Origin: Ovis canadensis
Lineage: Eukaryota > Chordata > Mammalia > Artiodactyla > Bovidae
Direction: 5' to 3'
Assembly (NCBI RefSeq): GCF_042477335.2
Contig: NC_091246.1
Coordinates: 251,290,501 to 251,354,500 of the forward strand
Length of the DNA stretch: 64,000 bases
Numbering within the stretch: position 1 is the stretch's first letter; each line of letters opens with the position of its first letter. Both the position numbers and the translations under genes were made by a program. The notes below the pieces were generated by a model that saw only the letters and a list, made by a program, of their open reading frames with translations, did not search any database and was not told the DNA's origin. Below, piece after piece: positions 33,180 through 44,760 of this stretch.

Positions 33180-33960
33180 GCTCTTCTCTATACATTTTAT
33201 AATTAGTTTTTCATTATCTGCTAAAAACTCTAGCCTCTGAAGGAATTTCTAAAAAGTTGGAGTAATGTATTCTTTGACTTTTGGGAAGAATTTTCCTGTA
33301 AAACCATACTGAGCCTCATGTTTTCTTTTAAGAAAAAAAATTAAACCATCAACTGAATATCTTTAAATATATAGAGCTATCTGGGTTTTCTATTGCTTCT
33401 TGAGTCAGTTTTAGTAAACTGTGTGTTTTTTTTTTAAAGCTTTTGTCAATTTCATCTAAATTTTCAAAAGTGTCAGCATAAAGTTACACATGGTATTCTC
33501 TTATTTTTGTTGAAATTTTTGATATTTTCAGTCTTTGTCTGTGATTTAGCACATAGTTGATTTTTGTGAATGTCCCATAGGTACAGGAAAGTTTCTGTAT
33601 TTTAGGTTTTGTTGGACACAAAGTTCTATATGATGTTTGGGACTTATTAATCATACTTTTAAAAAAATTATACCTTTCTTATTAGTGTCTAATTGGTTTA
33701 TCAATTTGGGGGAGAGGCCTAACTACAATTATTCATTATATATGTGTTTACTATATATACTTTTCATATATTCCTATCAGTTTTTGCTTTATTTTTGAAG
33801 CATCTTATATCATCTTTTGGTGATATATATTTGTGATCATTATATCTTTTTGATTTATTGCATATTTATGTGTAATGTCCATTTTGGTTTCTCATAATTT
33901 AAAAAAACACCGTATATCCTTTGTCCTGATATTAATGTTACTGTTCTAGAGATCCTCCTT
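33180..33960 (-). repeat. A/T-rich stretch, probable old L1 remnant
   Basis: Strongly A/T-rich with phrases such as TTTTGTCAATTTCATCTAAA that resemble reverse-complemented L1 ORF2. Too decayed for a firm family call. Confidence 0.4.
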
Positions 33961-34019
33961 ATTTTCGGGGTTTGCTGTGCCGTAGATGCCGTTGGCAGCC
34001 TGGTGAGTCTGTAAACCTC

Positions 34020-34152
34020 TTTTCCCCTTCTTTGGTCACGTTTCACAGCTTACGGGACCTCAGCTCCCTGACCAGAGACTGGACCGGGGCCATGGCAGTG
34101 ATGGCAATGAAAGCCTGGTATTCTAACCACTAGTCATCCAGGGAATTTCCCT
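34020..34152 (-). mobile_element. CHR SINE
   Basis: On plus: GGGACCTCAGCTCCCTGACC, ending CTAGTCATCCAGGGAATTTC. It is diverged. Confidence 0.72.
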
Positions 34153-34447
34153 ACAAACTGTGGTGGCCATCCAAACCCAAGCTGGCAAAGAATTTCCTGA
34201 CACAGAGTGTTTCAGAAGGGAGCCAGCTTATTAAGAGCAAGGAGCAAAGACAATGAAGGCGCTGCAAATGCAGCAGCCCAACCTCCTGATGGATCAGGGA
34301 GAGTCGACACTCTTCATGGATTGGTAGCCAATGTTTATAGCCTCAAAACCAAGGAAATTCTCGCAGGAAGGCTAGCATTAGGTGATTGGTTAGGGAGCTA
34401 TAGGGTGAGTCCTGGGGTGGGCATTTTTGCCTAGTATGAGGTCAGGA

Positions 34448-36010
34448 GAGACAAGAAAGCCTTCCTCAGTGATCAGTGCAAATAAATAGAGGAAAACAAT
34501 AGAATGAGAAAGACTAGAGAGCTCTTCAAGAAAATTAAAGATACCAAGGAAACATTTCATGCAAAGATGGGCTCAATAAAGGACAGAAATGGTAGGGACC
34601 TAACAGAAGCAGAAGATATTATGAAGAGGTGGCAAGAATACACAGAAGAACCGTACAAAAAAGATCTTCACAGCCCAGATAATCATGATGGTGTGATCAC
34701 TCACACTCACCTAGAGCCAGACATCCTGGAATGTGAAGTCAAGTGTGCCTTAGGAAGCATCACTATGAAAAAAGCTAGTGGAGGTGATGGAATTCCAGTT
34801 GAGCTCTTTCAAATCCTAAAAGATGATGCTGTGAAAGTGCTGCACTCAATATGCCAGCAAATTTGGAAAACTCAGCAGTGGCCACAGGACTGGAAAATGT
34901 CAGTTTTCATTCCAATCCCAAAGAAAGGCAATGCCAAAGAATGCTTAAACTACCGCACAATTGCACTCATCTCACATGCTAGCAAAGTAATGCTCAAGTT
35001 CTGAAAGAGATGGGAACACCAGACCACCTGATCGCCCTCTTGAGAAATCTGTATGTAGGTCAGGAAGCAACAGTTAGAACTGGACGTGGAACAACAGACT
35101 GGTTCCAAATTGAAAAAAGAGTACGTCAAGGCTGTATATTGTCACCCTGCTTATTTAACTTATACGCAGAGTGCATCATGAGAAATGCTGGGCTAGATGA
35201 CGCACAAGCTGGAATCAAGATTGCCAGGAGAAATATCAATAACCTCAGATATGCAGATGATGCCACACTTATGGCAGAAAGCGAAGAAGAACTAGAGCCT
35301 CTTGATGAAAGTGAAAGAGGAGACTGAAAAAAATTGGCTTTAAAGCTCAACATTCAGAAAACTAAGATCATGGCATCTGGTCCCATTACTTCATGGCAAA
35401 TAAATGGGGAAACAGTGGAAACGGTGACAGACTTTATTTTGTGGGGCTCCAAAATCACTGCAGATGGTGATTGCAGCCATGAAATTAAAAGATGTTTACT
35501 CCTTGGAAGGCAAGTTATGACCAACCTAGATAGCATATTAAAAAGCAGAGACATTACTTTGCCAACAAAGGTCCATGTAGTCAAGGCTATGGTTTTTCCA
35601 GTAGTCACGTATTGATATGAGAGTTGGACTATAAAGAAGGCTGAGTGCCAAAGAATTGATGCTTTTGAACTGTGATGTTGGAGAAGACTCTTGAGAGTCC
35701 CTTGGACTGCAAGGAGATCCAACCAGTCCATGCTGAAGGAGATCAGTCCTGGGTGTTCATTGGAAGGACTGATGCTGAAGCTGAAACTACAATCCTTTGG
35801 CCACCTGATGTGAAGAGCTGACTCACTGGAAAAGACCCTGATGCTGGGAAAGATTGAGGGCAGGAGGAGAAGGGGACAACAGAGGATGAGATGGCTGGAT
35901 GGCATCACTGACTCAATGGACATGAGTTTGAGCAAATTTCAGGAACACTGCAGTCCAGGAGGTCACAAAGAGTCGGGCACGACTGAGCGACCGAACTGAA
36001 CTGAGCTGAT
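34448..36010 (+). mobile_element. BovB (RTE) LINE, 5' truncated, internally deleted
   Basis: The copy encodes BovB reverse transcriptase fragments: frame 34504-35004 (fingers region, with IPIPKKGNAKECLNYRTIAL), 35010-35327 with the YADD catalytic motif at about 35250-35261, and 35334-35615. Against the copy at 48561, about 207 bp are missing at 34995, between two AAAATTCT-like repeats, together with a frameshift. GAGGTCAGGA (34438-34447) and GAAGTCAGGA (36011-36020) look like its target duplication. It cannot make active RT. Confidence 0.93.
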
Positions 36011-36176
36011 GAAGTCAGGAAGCCTGTGGGTGATGATCAGGGGGCTTTTGGCAGCGGGGACACAGAAGCTGAGTCAGCCTCAGAGGCGACCTTGTTTCTG
36101 CTCTTTGTGTCCATGGCTTTGGCGCAAGGCCTTGCGGGATTTGCAGGGCAGGACTCCACATAAATCTCTTTTCAAA

Positions 36177-36356
36177 TTTTTTTAAAAAATATTTTTATTT
36201 GTTTATTTATTTGGCTGCCCAGGATCTTTAGTTTCAGCATGTGAGATCCTTTTAGTTGTTGTGTGTGGGATCTAGTTCCCTGACCAGGGCTAGAACCTAG
36301 GCCCCCTGCATTGGGAGCATGGAGTCTTAGCCACTAGACCACCAGGAAAGTTCCTC
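36177..36356 (-). mobile_element. CHR SINE
   Basis: On plus: TTTATTTGTTTATTTATTTG, GATCTAGTTCCCTGACCAGG and CACTAGACCACCAGGAAAGT. Confidence 0.85.
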
Positions 36357-36391
36357 AAAATGTTTTAAATGTTTAGAATTATAAGCAAGCT

Positions 36392-36609
36392 GAAAAGTGA
36401 ACGTGTTAGTTGCTCAGCCATGTCTGACTCTTGGCGACCCCATGAACCATCATCTACCAGGCTCCTCTGTCCATGCAATTTCCCAGGCGAGAATACTAGA
36501 GTGGGTTGCCGTTTCCTTCTCCATGGGATCTTCCTGGCCCAGGGATTGAACTCAGGTCCCCTCTGTTGCAGGCAGATTCTTTACCATCTGAGCCACCAGG
36601 GAAGCCACA
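36392..36609 (-). mobile_element. Bov-tA SINE with target duplication
   Basis: AAGCAAGCT flanks the element at 36383-36391 and 36610-36618. Typical body GCGAGAATACTAGAGTGGGT on plus. Confidence 0.88.
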
Positions 36610-37039
36610 AAGCAAGCTAGTTGTAGAATACAGGTACCAGAAATACAGTTACCAGAATAGTTAAAATATTTGTTTGCTTTTAAGTTAATATATTAAATAG
36701 CAAGTTCTAACAGTAAACGTAATAGCTATTGTCATTTTTGAAGTCATGATAGGAATAAAATGTATTTGGGAACATTGTAATAAAATGATGTGAAAACATA
36801 TATAGTTTATATTGGTGACAAAGTCACAGGAACTGTAGCGCTTCCGTGATTTCTTGTCTACCTTTATAAATGATGAGAGTGCTAAATTTTAGTAATAGTT
36901 AGAAGTGAGTGAAAATAAGGGCATAATTTTTCTTTCCTATTTACAGACTTCCTGCATTCTATCCAGTGACTCAGTAGACCGGCGGGGTGGGATCTATGTG
37001 TCTCACAATAAAAACCCTTGCCTTGCCTTTTAATATTTT

Positions 37040-37185
37040 GGTCCTTTGTTGTGTGTCTGTTATCAATATCTCTCCTATAAGTCTCTGTCTCTTGATCAGA
37101 TACTTCAATCCATTTATACTGACTGTAATTATTGCTATATTTTTTATTTTCCCCGCCATCTTATTTACTATAAATATCAATTAAA
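37040..37185 (-). repeat. L1 ORF2-derived fragment
   Basis: TTCAATCCATTTATACTGAC followed by GTAATTATTGCTATATTTTT resembles reverse-complemented L1 ORF2. Confidence 0.5.
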
Positions 37186-37486
37186 ATGAAGTTTAACTTA
37201 TGCTCTAGAAAACTCCAAATGATAATGGTTTAATTAAGATATAATTTTATCTCTCTTTTAGTCTAGGACTGCACAGTCATCAGGAGCTCAGTTTCCACCT
37301 TCTTAGTTGTAACTTCCATCTTCAAGTTTATCTTGTGACTCAAGATTGCCGCTGGAGCTTTAGCCTTCCCAAACTCATTCCAAGCAGCAAGAAAGAAGGA
37401 TGGTGGAAGATTTAAAAGAGGCGCACCTCTACTTTATACTTCATTAGCCAGAACTTAGTTATTTGGTCTCACCTAGTAGCAAAGGA

Positions 37487-37696
37487 GGAGCCTGCAGTCC
37501 ATGGGGTCACGAAGAGCTGGACACGACTGAGCGATTTCACTTTCACTTTTCACTTTCCTGCATTGGAGAAGGAACTGGCAACCCACTCCAGTGTTCTTGC
37601 CCGGAGAATCCCAGGGATGGGGGAGCCTGGTGGGTTGCCATCTATGGGGTTGCACAGAGTCGGACACGACTGAAGTGACTTAGCAGCAGCAGCAGC
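37487..37696 (+). mobile_element. Bov-A2-type SINE with (AGC)n tail
   Basis: A plus-strand Bov-A2 dimer, truncated in its first monomer, ends in (AGC)5. AGCAAAGGA flanks it at 37478-37486 and 37697-37705. Confidence 0.88.
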
Positions 37697-38089
37697 AGCA
37701 AAGGAAACTATAAAATGCCTCCATTTGGCTGGGCACATTGATGATCCGAATGGCATTAGGATTATTTCATTAATACTAAGGAAGAAGAGGATGGGGGCCA
37801 TTGAGCAACTATTAGCAGTCTCTACTTTAGTCTCCCAGCCACAGGTGAGTCCAGCTGTCAAGAGCAGTGGCGCTGAACCTTCAAACATGGTACTTGACCC
37901 ATAGACGCCCGGCCTGCCATCTGGTGGCAGGTTGGTTACACTGGATCCCTTTCATCACACAAGTAGCCTAGACTTGCCCCAGTACAACAGACATTTATTC
38001 CAGCTAAGGTTTTCCATTCTCTGCTGGCCATGCTTCTGCTAGCAACTTCATTAGTAGATTTACTGAATGTCTTATTAATAACCACGGTA

Positions 38090-38519
38090 CTATTATACAG
38101 AGTGAAGTAAGTCAGAAAGAAAAACACCAGTACAGTACATTAATGCATATATACGGAGCTTAGAAAGATGGTAATGATGACCCTGTATGTGAGACAGCAA
38201 AAGAGACACAGATGTAAAGAACAGACTTTTGGACTCTGTGGGAGAAGGCAAGGATGGGATGATTTGGGAGAATAGCACTGAAACATGTATAATATCATAT
38301 GTCAAATAGATCGCCAGTCCAGGTTTGATGCATGAGACAGGGCGCTCAGGGCCGGTGCACTGGGATGACCCTGAGGGATGGGATGGGGAGGGAGGTGGGA
38401 GGGGGGTTCTGGATGGGGGATACACGTACACCAATGGCTGATTCATGTCAGTGTATGGCAAAAACCACCACAATATTGTAAAGTAACTAGCCTCCAATTA
38501 AAATAAATAATATAAAAAA
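38090..38519 (+). mobile_element. Bovid L1 3' end with poly(A)-rich tail
   Basis: Begins at a 5' truncation point and carries AAAGAGACACAGATGTAAAG, GAGACAGGGCGCTCAGGGCC and GGCAAAAACCACCACAATAT, the typical bovid L1 3' UTR, then AATAAATAATATAAAAAA. The 13-bp duplication AATAACCAC[G/A]GTA lies at 38077-38089 and 38520-38532. Confidence 0.92.
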
Positions 38520-38954
38520 AATAACCACAGTAGTCCAGAGAGCATTGCTTTTGACCAGAGACCTCATTTTTCAGCAAGAGAAATAAAGAAATTGGCAAAT
38601 GAATATGAGATTCACTGGTGTTACCACACACTCTTATCACCAGAATCATCCAGCTTTATGAGTGGGTAACGTGGCCTCCTGGGACTTGGTTAGCACTGAC
38701 CAGAAGGCAACCTTGTGTGAATCTGAAGTGCTGGCCCAAGTTGGCATATGCCCTGATTCAGCAACTAATGCAAGCTGATGTTTCTTTCTTTCCCAGAATC
38801 CATGGGTCAGGGGATCTTGGGCTGGATGACAAAAAATTTTCGCTCCACTTTCCCAAGAGTGTGGACTCTGCTAGTTTAGAGGTCTTGGTATGCAAAGGAA
38901 GAGTGTTTCTATCAGGATATCACAGAAGTCCCATTGATTTGGAAATTGAGACTG

Positions 38955-39163
38955 TGAGTGCCAAGTCACTTCAGCTGTGTCCGACTCTTTGTGACCTCAT
39001 AGACTGCAGGCCACCAGGCTCCTCTGTCCATGGGATTCTCCAGACAAGAATAGTGGAGTGGGTTGCCATCTCCTCCTCCAGGGGATGTTTCTGACCCAGG
39101 GATTGAACCAGTGTCTGCATTGGCAGGGAGGTTCTTTACCACTAGCAACACCTGGGAAGCCCA
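38955..39163 (-). mobile_element. Bov-tA SINE with 13-bp target duplication
   Basis: GAAATTGAGACTG is present at 38942-38954 and 39164-39176, exactly flanking the element. Confidence 0.92.
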
Positions 39164-39664
39164 GAAATTGAGACTGACATCTGGCAGTTTCAGATTCCTC
39201 ATGCCCTGGATGAGCAGGGAGGAAAAGGTGGGTGGGTGAGGATTTGTGTTGACTGGAGTGATTGATTCCAGTTATCAAGGGGAAATACACTTGCTGCTGC
39301 ACAGGGGGGACAGGGAGAAGTGTGTCCCTGGGTCCCATGAAACCCTCTGGGGCTGCCTTCTAATTCCACGGTCAGTGGTCAAAAGTAACGGGAGATGCCA
39401 GCAGCTCAGGATGAGTAGGACAACGTGGGCTCAGTTTCCTCCTGAATGAAGCTCAAGTGATCCCACCAGGGAAAAACTTTTGACCACATGAGCTGCTTGC
39501 TGAAGGCAAAGGAAAAATGGAATGGATAGCAGAGGAAGGGTGTAATCAATGCCTCATGACCCATAGCAGAGATGAGAAGGATATCGCTTATCTATATATT
39601 CTTCCTTCCTTGCTGTGTCATGCATATAGTTCGTGGTGGTGGCAACTGTCTTTCTTCTTCTACC

Positions 39665-40150
39665 ATTTACTTTGGTTATTTTTGGTGTGCTGAGTCTTTG
39701 TTGCTGTGCACAGGCTTTCTCTAGCTGTGGTGAGTGGGGTCTACTCTCCGCTGCGGTGTGCAGACTTCTCGCTGACGTGGCTTCTCTTGTTGTGGAGCAC
39801 AGGCTCTAGGCATGCGGGCTTCAGTAGTTGGGGTGCACAGGCTTAGTTGCACCGAGGCATGTGGGATCTTCCTGGACCAGGGACTGAACCTGTGTCCCCT
39901 GACTGGCGGGTGGACTCTTATCCACTGTGCCGTCAGGGAAGTACACTTGGGCCATTTTGTAAGGTGTGGTTGTTGGTGGTGAAGCTTACAGTTCAGTGCT
40001 TCTCTCGTTGCAGAGCCAGGCCCTAGAGCTCATGCTCACTAGTTGCCACATGTGGGCTCGGCGTGTGGGATCTTCCTGGATCAGCGATCGAACTTGTGTC
40101 TCCTGCATTGGCAGGTGGATTCTTTACCACTGAGCCACCAGGGAACCCCC
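39665..40150 (-). mobile_element. Two adjacent CHR SINEs
   Basis: The first (39665-39945) carries GTGCTGAGTCTTTGTTGCTG and ends CCGTCAGGGAAGTACA; the second (about 39960-40150) ends CCACTGAGCCACCAGGGAAC. Both are on minus. Confidence 0.82.
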
Positions 40151-40899
40151 ATCTGATCCTTTCTTGAGTCCCTATCCTTCCTAACCTGGGGCCCAGGGAC
40201 AACAGACCCAAAGCTCCAAACATCCCAGGGGAGCTCCCAGGCCAGTCTTTCCCTGCTGGGAGCCCAGGGACAGGGGGGTTGAGGGCAGCGCTGGTGCAGG
40301 AGGGACAACTCCTTCTGGAACGCTCTGCACAGTGGCCTGCTCCGGGTAGCACCAGGCACTTGCAGATTAATTTTTAACGTGGCCCAGGGGAGTCCAAAGG
40401 GCTGAGTTCCCGCCCCTGAGATCATGAGATCCCATTCCCTTCAGGGGTCTCTGGGAGGGGCCGAGGCTGGCCTGCGGGGGAGGCGGCAGGAGCGCAGGAC
40501 CCCCGGGTGCACCCTCTGCGGGGCCCCTCCGTGCACCTCTGACCAAGATGTGCCAGATTGCATCTGCGGTGTCTGCCTGCCCTCACCGGTCACAGCTGCG
40601 AGGCCAAGGGGAGGAGGAGTCTGTCTGCCCCTGGAGGGGCACTGGGTAAAGCCCCAGAGAGGACCCAGCACCGCAGCCGGTGTCAGGAGGCTGACACCGT
40701 GCAGGGCTCTGAGCTCAAGGCTGCTGCGCCCCCATTTCTTTACTTATAGAAAACAGCCTTCATTCAGCCTCCGTGAACTTCCCTGAGTTCCGATGGGCAG
40801 ATGCAAGCAGCTGTTAATGAGGGAAGGAAGGGGATGCGAGACCAGGGAGAAAGAGTCAAGAGCAGCCTTGGGGCAAGGTCCTGTTTCCCCACCAATGGA

Positions 40900-41272
40900 T
40901 ACACACAACAGCATCTTTGAGCTGCTTTTCAGATACTGAAAGCCTGTCCACGTGGCAGAAGCTGTGGTCTGCTGCCCACAAGCACGTAGACCTCAGACCA
41001 GTTAAACCTGAGGTTGACTGCTACAAACCTCACTGCAACCCCATCAGAAGACTGTCCACGAGCTGATCACACCCTCCTTTATAATAAAGCTTGTTACTAT
41101 CTTCCCCAAGTTGGGCCATGGTTTTGAGGGTTTTAGCCTGCTGGGTCTCCTTTTGCTTGGCAAAGCAATAAAACTATCTTTTTCTACTTCACCCAGAACT
41201 CCGTCTCTGAGAAGAGGGAACAGCTTGAGCAGTGGCTCAAAGATGCCGTCCACTTCTGTTTCCCTACAGCGA
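40900..41272 (+). repeat. Possible LTR remnant
   Basis: Two AATAAA signals (at about 41092 and 41167) and the phrase CTTGGCAAAGCAATAAAACT followed by CTACTTCACCCAGAACTC resemble the R-U5 part of a mammalian LTR. Termini were not found. Confidence 0.4.
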
Positions 41273-41289
41273 TTAATGGTAAAATCTTT

Positions 41290-41404
41290 TGTTTCTGGCA
41301 ATGCTGCTGAGCATGTGGGATCTTAGTTCCTTGACCAGGGACGGAAACCGTGTCTCCTGCAGTGGAAGCTTGGAGCCCTAGCCACTGGACTGCTAGGGAA
41401 GTCC
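41290..41404 (-). mobile_element. CHR SINE with 17-bp target duplication
   Basis: TTAATGGTAAA[A/C]TCTTT occurs at 41273-41289 and 41405-41421. The element between ends on plus with GGACTGCTAGGGAAGTCC. Confidence 0.9.
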
Positions 41405-43054
41405 TTAATGGTAAACTCTTTAAAGTGCCACATGTGTGGGTTTGCTCTGGGGGCTGCAGAAGAGGAGGCTGGGGAGGGTATTCTAAGCCCTGGCCGGCTG
41501 AAGGTCAAACACACCCCAAATGATTGATTGAAACAGGCAACTGTGAAAGGGGGGCCTCCCAGTTTGATGAGTGCCCGTCAAGTGTGAGGTCCTGCTATGC
41601 CTGCTGTGACAATCTACCATCTTCACCGTCACCTTGCAAGGAAAGAGGGCTGCCCATTGTACAGATGAGGATGGAGAGGCTCTGAGAGGTGAAATCAGTG
41701 GTGCGGGGCCCTTCAATGAGCAGCAAAATGGCGGAACCAAGATTTGACCCAACATTGTTATGACTCTAAATGCCATCCAGGGAGAGGAGAACAGGCGAGG
41801 AAAACAAAACATTTGGCAAAAATGCAGCTGCATTTTTCTCCTGCTCCTGGGCAGCTCAGTGGAGCTTGGGCTGTTTCCATAGCAGGGTTGATTCTTCAAA
41901 GGGAGGGGCTTCCTTCTCTCCCTGGGGTGGGCTCTGGGGTGCAGAGGGTCCTCATGCTACACCAGCTAGGGGGCCCAGGAGGCAAACTGCCTGCAGCCTC
42001 CATGCTCAGGGAGACCACATTCTCCCTATTTCCCCCCCACCCCCCACACACACTTTGCCGTCCCCATTCTTGGCTTCTTTCCTGCTCATCTAACAAGCAC
42101 GGTGGTCTCTGCCTGTCTACACTGATTCCTCTCCTCTCCCAGGTCATGCACCCGGGATTATGGCTTGAAATTCCCATGAGAGTCATGACTTCCAAACTTA
42201 CCTGCCTTGTTCTTGGAAACAGTCTTGTACATCCAGCTGCCCACTTAGCCTCTCCACTTGGATGTTTATTAGCCTCGTGATTTGAGGAGATCTGAAATAA
42301 AACCTCTATCCTCAACCGACCCCCAACCTGTCCCTGCCTTGGCCCTGGTCTGTGCCTCAGTTAAAGGTCTGATCAGTGACTCAGATCACAAACCTAGAAG
42401 CGACCCTCGAAGCCTCACTTTCCTTCATCCCCCATTCACTCACCAGGCTCTGGTTCTATCTTCAAAATCTGTTTTGAGTCCAGCCATGCCTCCCATCTTC
42501 ACCACTGCAGCCCTGGTCTAAGCCACCACTGGTTCACAGCCAGACTGCTGATCAGTTCTCCTCCTTCCTCTCTGACTCCCTCTCCCAATTCCATCCTTTA
42601 AATAGTGGTCCGAGTGAGCTTTTGAAAACACAAACCACCCACGAGTTTCCGCTGCTTGGAATGGAACCCAAAGCCTTCCCCACGACTTGGGCAGTCCACT
42701 CTCTGGCCTCCTGCCCAGTGAATCTCTATCACAGGCTTGTTGCATCCAACACAAGAGCCATGCTCTCATCGTAAGACCTTTGCCCAGGTTGTTCTCTCTC
42801 CTCAGTGTCTCTTCCTGGGGGTCTTCAAACAGCATCTGCTTTGACAGCTTGTCCTGACTGCATCTCCCCTTCACTCTCTTGTTACCCTTCTTCCCTTCAG
42901 AGGGCCTATCGCTATCTGATAGTATCAGTTCTGAGTTGATTGTCCGTCTGTCTAGAATGACAGATGAATGTCTATCTTGCCTCCTGGGCACCCAGTGCCT
43001 GGTACACAGCAGAGGTTTTGAAAATATACCTGTGAAAGGAAGGAGGAAGCCCCC

Positions 43055-43280
43055 AAAGCAGCTGCACCTGTGCTCAGTCACTCATTTGCGTCCGACTCTT
43101 TGCAGCCCCATGGACTGTAGCCTGCCAGGCTCCTCTATCCATGGGATTATCCCAGTAAGGATACTCAAGGGGACTGCCTTTTCCTCCTCCAGGGGATCTT
43201 CTGGACCCAGGGGTCGAACCCACACGTCCGGTGGCTCCTGCATCGGCCGGTGGATTCTCTACCACTGAGCCACCTGGGCA
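43055..43280 (-). mobile_element. Bov-tA SINE
   Basis: On plus: TGTGCTCAGTCACTCATTTG to CACTGAGCCACCTGGGCATC. Confidence 0.87.
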
Positions 43281-43729
43281 TCACCACCCCCTCCCGCCCA
43301 AAGTACAGGTCAGAGCAAACTCTGGAGCTCCAGAAAGGACCCCAGAGTCCATAATAGATTTGTCAGTCTTGGTTACTTAACCTTAGGTAACTGCCAGTTG
43401 GGGCCACCCAACCGAAATCCCTTTCTCTTCCCATTCAAGAGTGGTCAGGCTGACGTCCACCCAAGGCAGCCCTTAACCTCACCATCTGCCGCCACCACAG
43501 GCAGGTTTAAGGTGACCTCACAGAATTGTCCAGTGTCAGCACACTCTACGCTTAGGTAACTAGAAAGGCCAACAGAGAGGGTTCCACGAACCAAGAAACG
43601 TGGCTCCGTCATTTGACAATAACAAGGACTATATTTGACTGAGCTATCGTTTCATGCCAAACACGCTTTCACATGCTTCCCAGACATTTTCTCATTCAAT
43701 CCTCAGAGACACAGTTTGAGGCTGTTGCA

Positions 43730-43905
43730 TCAGTAGTTACCTATTGCCGTGTAACAATCCACCTTAACACGGAGTGGTTTAAGGGAACAACCATTTTATT
43801 TGCTCACAATTCTGCAGGCCAGCAATTTGGACTGGACTCGGCTGGACTGTCCATTTGCTGGTCTTGCCTGGGGTCACTCACGTGCAATCATCCAAGGGAA
43901 CAAAC
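43730..43905 (+). repeat. Old interspersed repeat, family not resolved
   Basis: CTATTGCCGTGTAACAATCC, GTGGTTTAAGGGAACAACCA and GTCTTGCCTGGGGTCACTCA form a pattern shared by a common old mammalian repeat; I do not assign the family. Confidence 0.5.
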
Positions 43906-44760
43906 AGGTTCAAGAGGATTACAGTGGCCTCGCTCACATGTCTAACTGCTGAACGGTCGACCGGGCCACGTGTCTCCAGCAGCCCAGCTTGGGCTTCTTT
44001 CAGGGGCTGGCAGAGTTCCAGGACACCAAGCCCCAAAGTGCAGCATTTTTCGAGCCTTTGCTTGAGTCACGTTTGCCATTGCCAGAGGAAGTCACACAGC
44101 CAAGCCCAGAGTCAAGGTGAGAGGGGACTTACGCAAGGAGAGAGAATTCATCAGAGGCCATTGCTGAACCATCCATCAGAGAGGTTAGCATGTTCTTATC
44201 CATGGCTTTCAGGTGAGGAGACCGAGGTTCAGAAAAGGTAAGAAACACGCTCCAGATCACACAGCTACAAAGAGGCAGAGTGGAACATATATCTCTGGCT
44301 CACAGGCCTCAGAGATTTTTTTTTTTTTTTTTTTGCAAAAGCCAGTTAAGTCCCCACCGTGAGGAACCAAGTTCCCACCAAGGAAAACGATGTTAAGTTC
44401 ATCTTCACCAGGCTCCCAGATATTCTCCTTTTATTATCGTCAGTCAGAATCAAACCAGCTTAAGTTATTTAACCCCTGTTCCTCAGGCTGCTCAGCTTAA
44501 AATGGGTCTAGTAACAGAACTCCCTTTTCTTACTGTTTTGTTTATTTTCTGTTCTTGCCTTGCTAGAATGTCAGCCCCTTGAGGGGTGGGGTTCTGTTGT
44601 TGTTGTTTGATAGGTAAGAAGCAGATGTATTTAGAAAGAAACACACTTCTCAGATAGAGTTGGGCCATCTCAGAAAGTGAGAGAGGCCGGGGCGGGGGGG
44701 GGATCTTTGTCTGTGCTCTTCACTGCTCTAACCCCAGCGCCTAGAACAGTGCTTGGAATA

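Noticed and set aside
35354-35935. 193-codon minus-strand frame
   Set aside because: It is the antisense of BovB; the same peptide-like frame recurs in other BovB copies (for example at 55838-56422) because the DNA is repeated.
38090-38519. Possible 3' UTR of an unknown gene, because of its A-rich end
   Set aside because: The sequence is a bovid L1 3' end with target duplications, so the A-rich end belongs to the retroelement.
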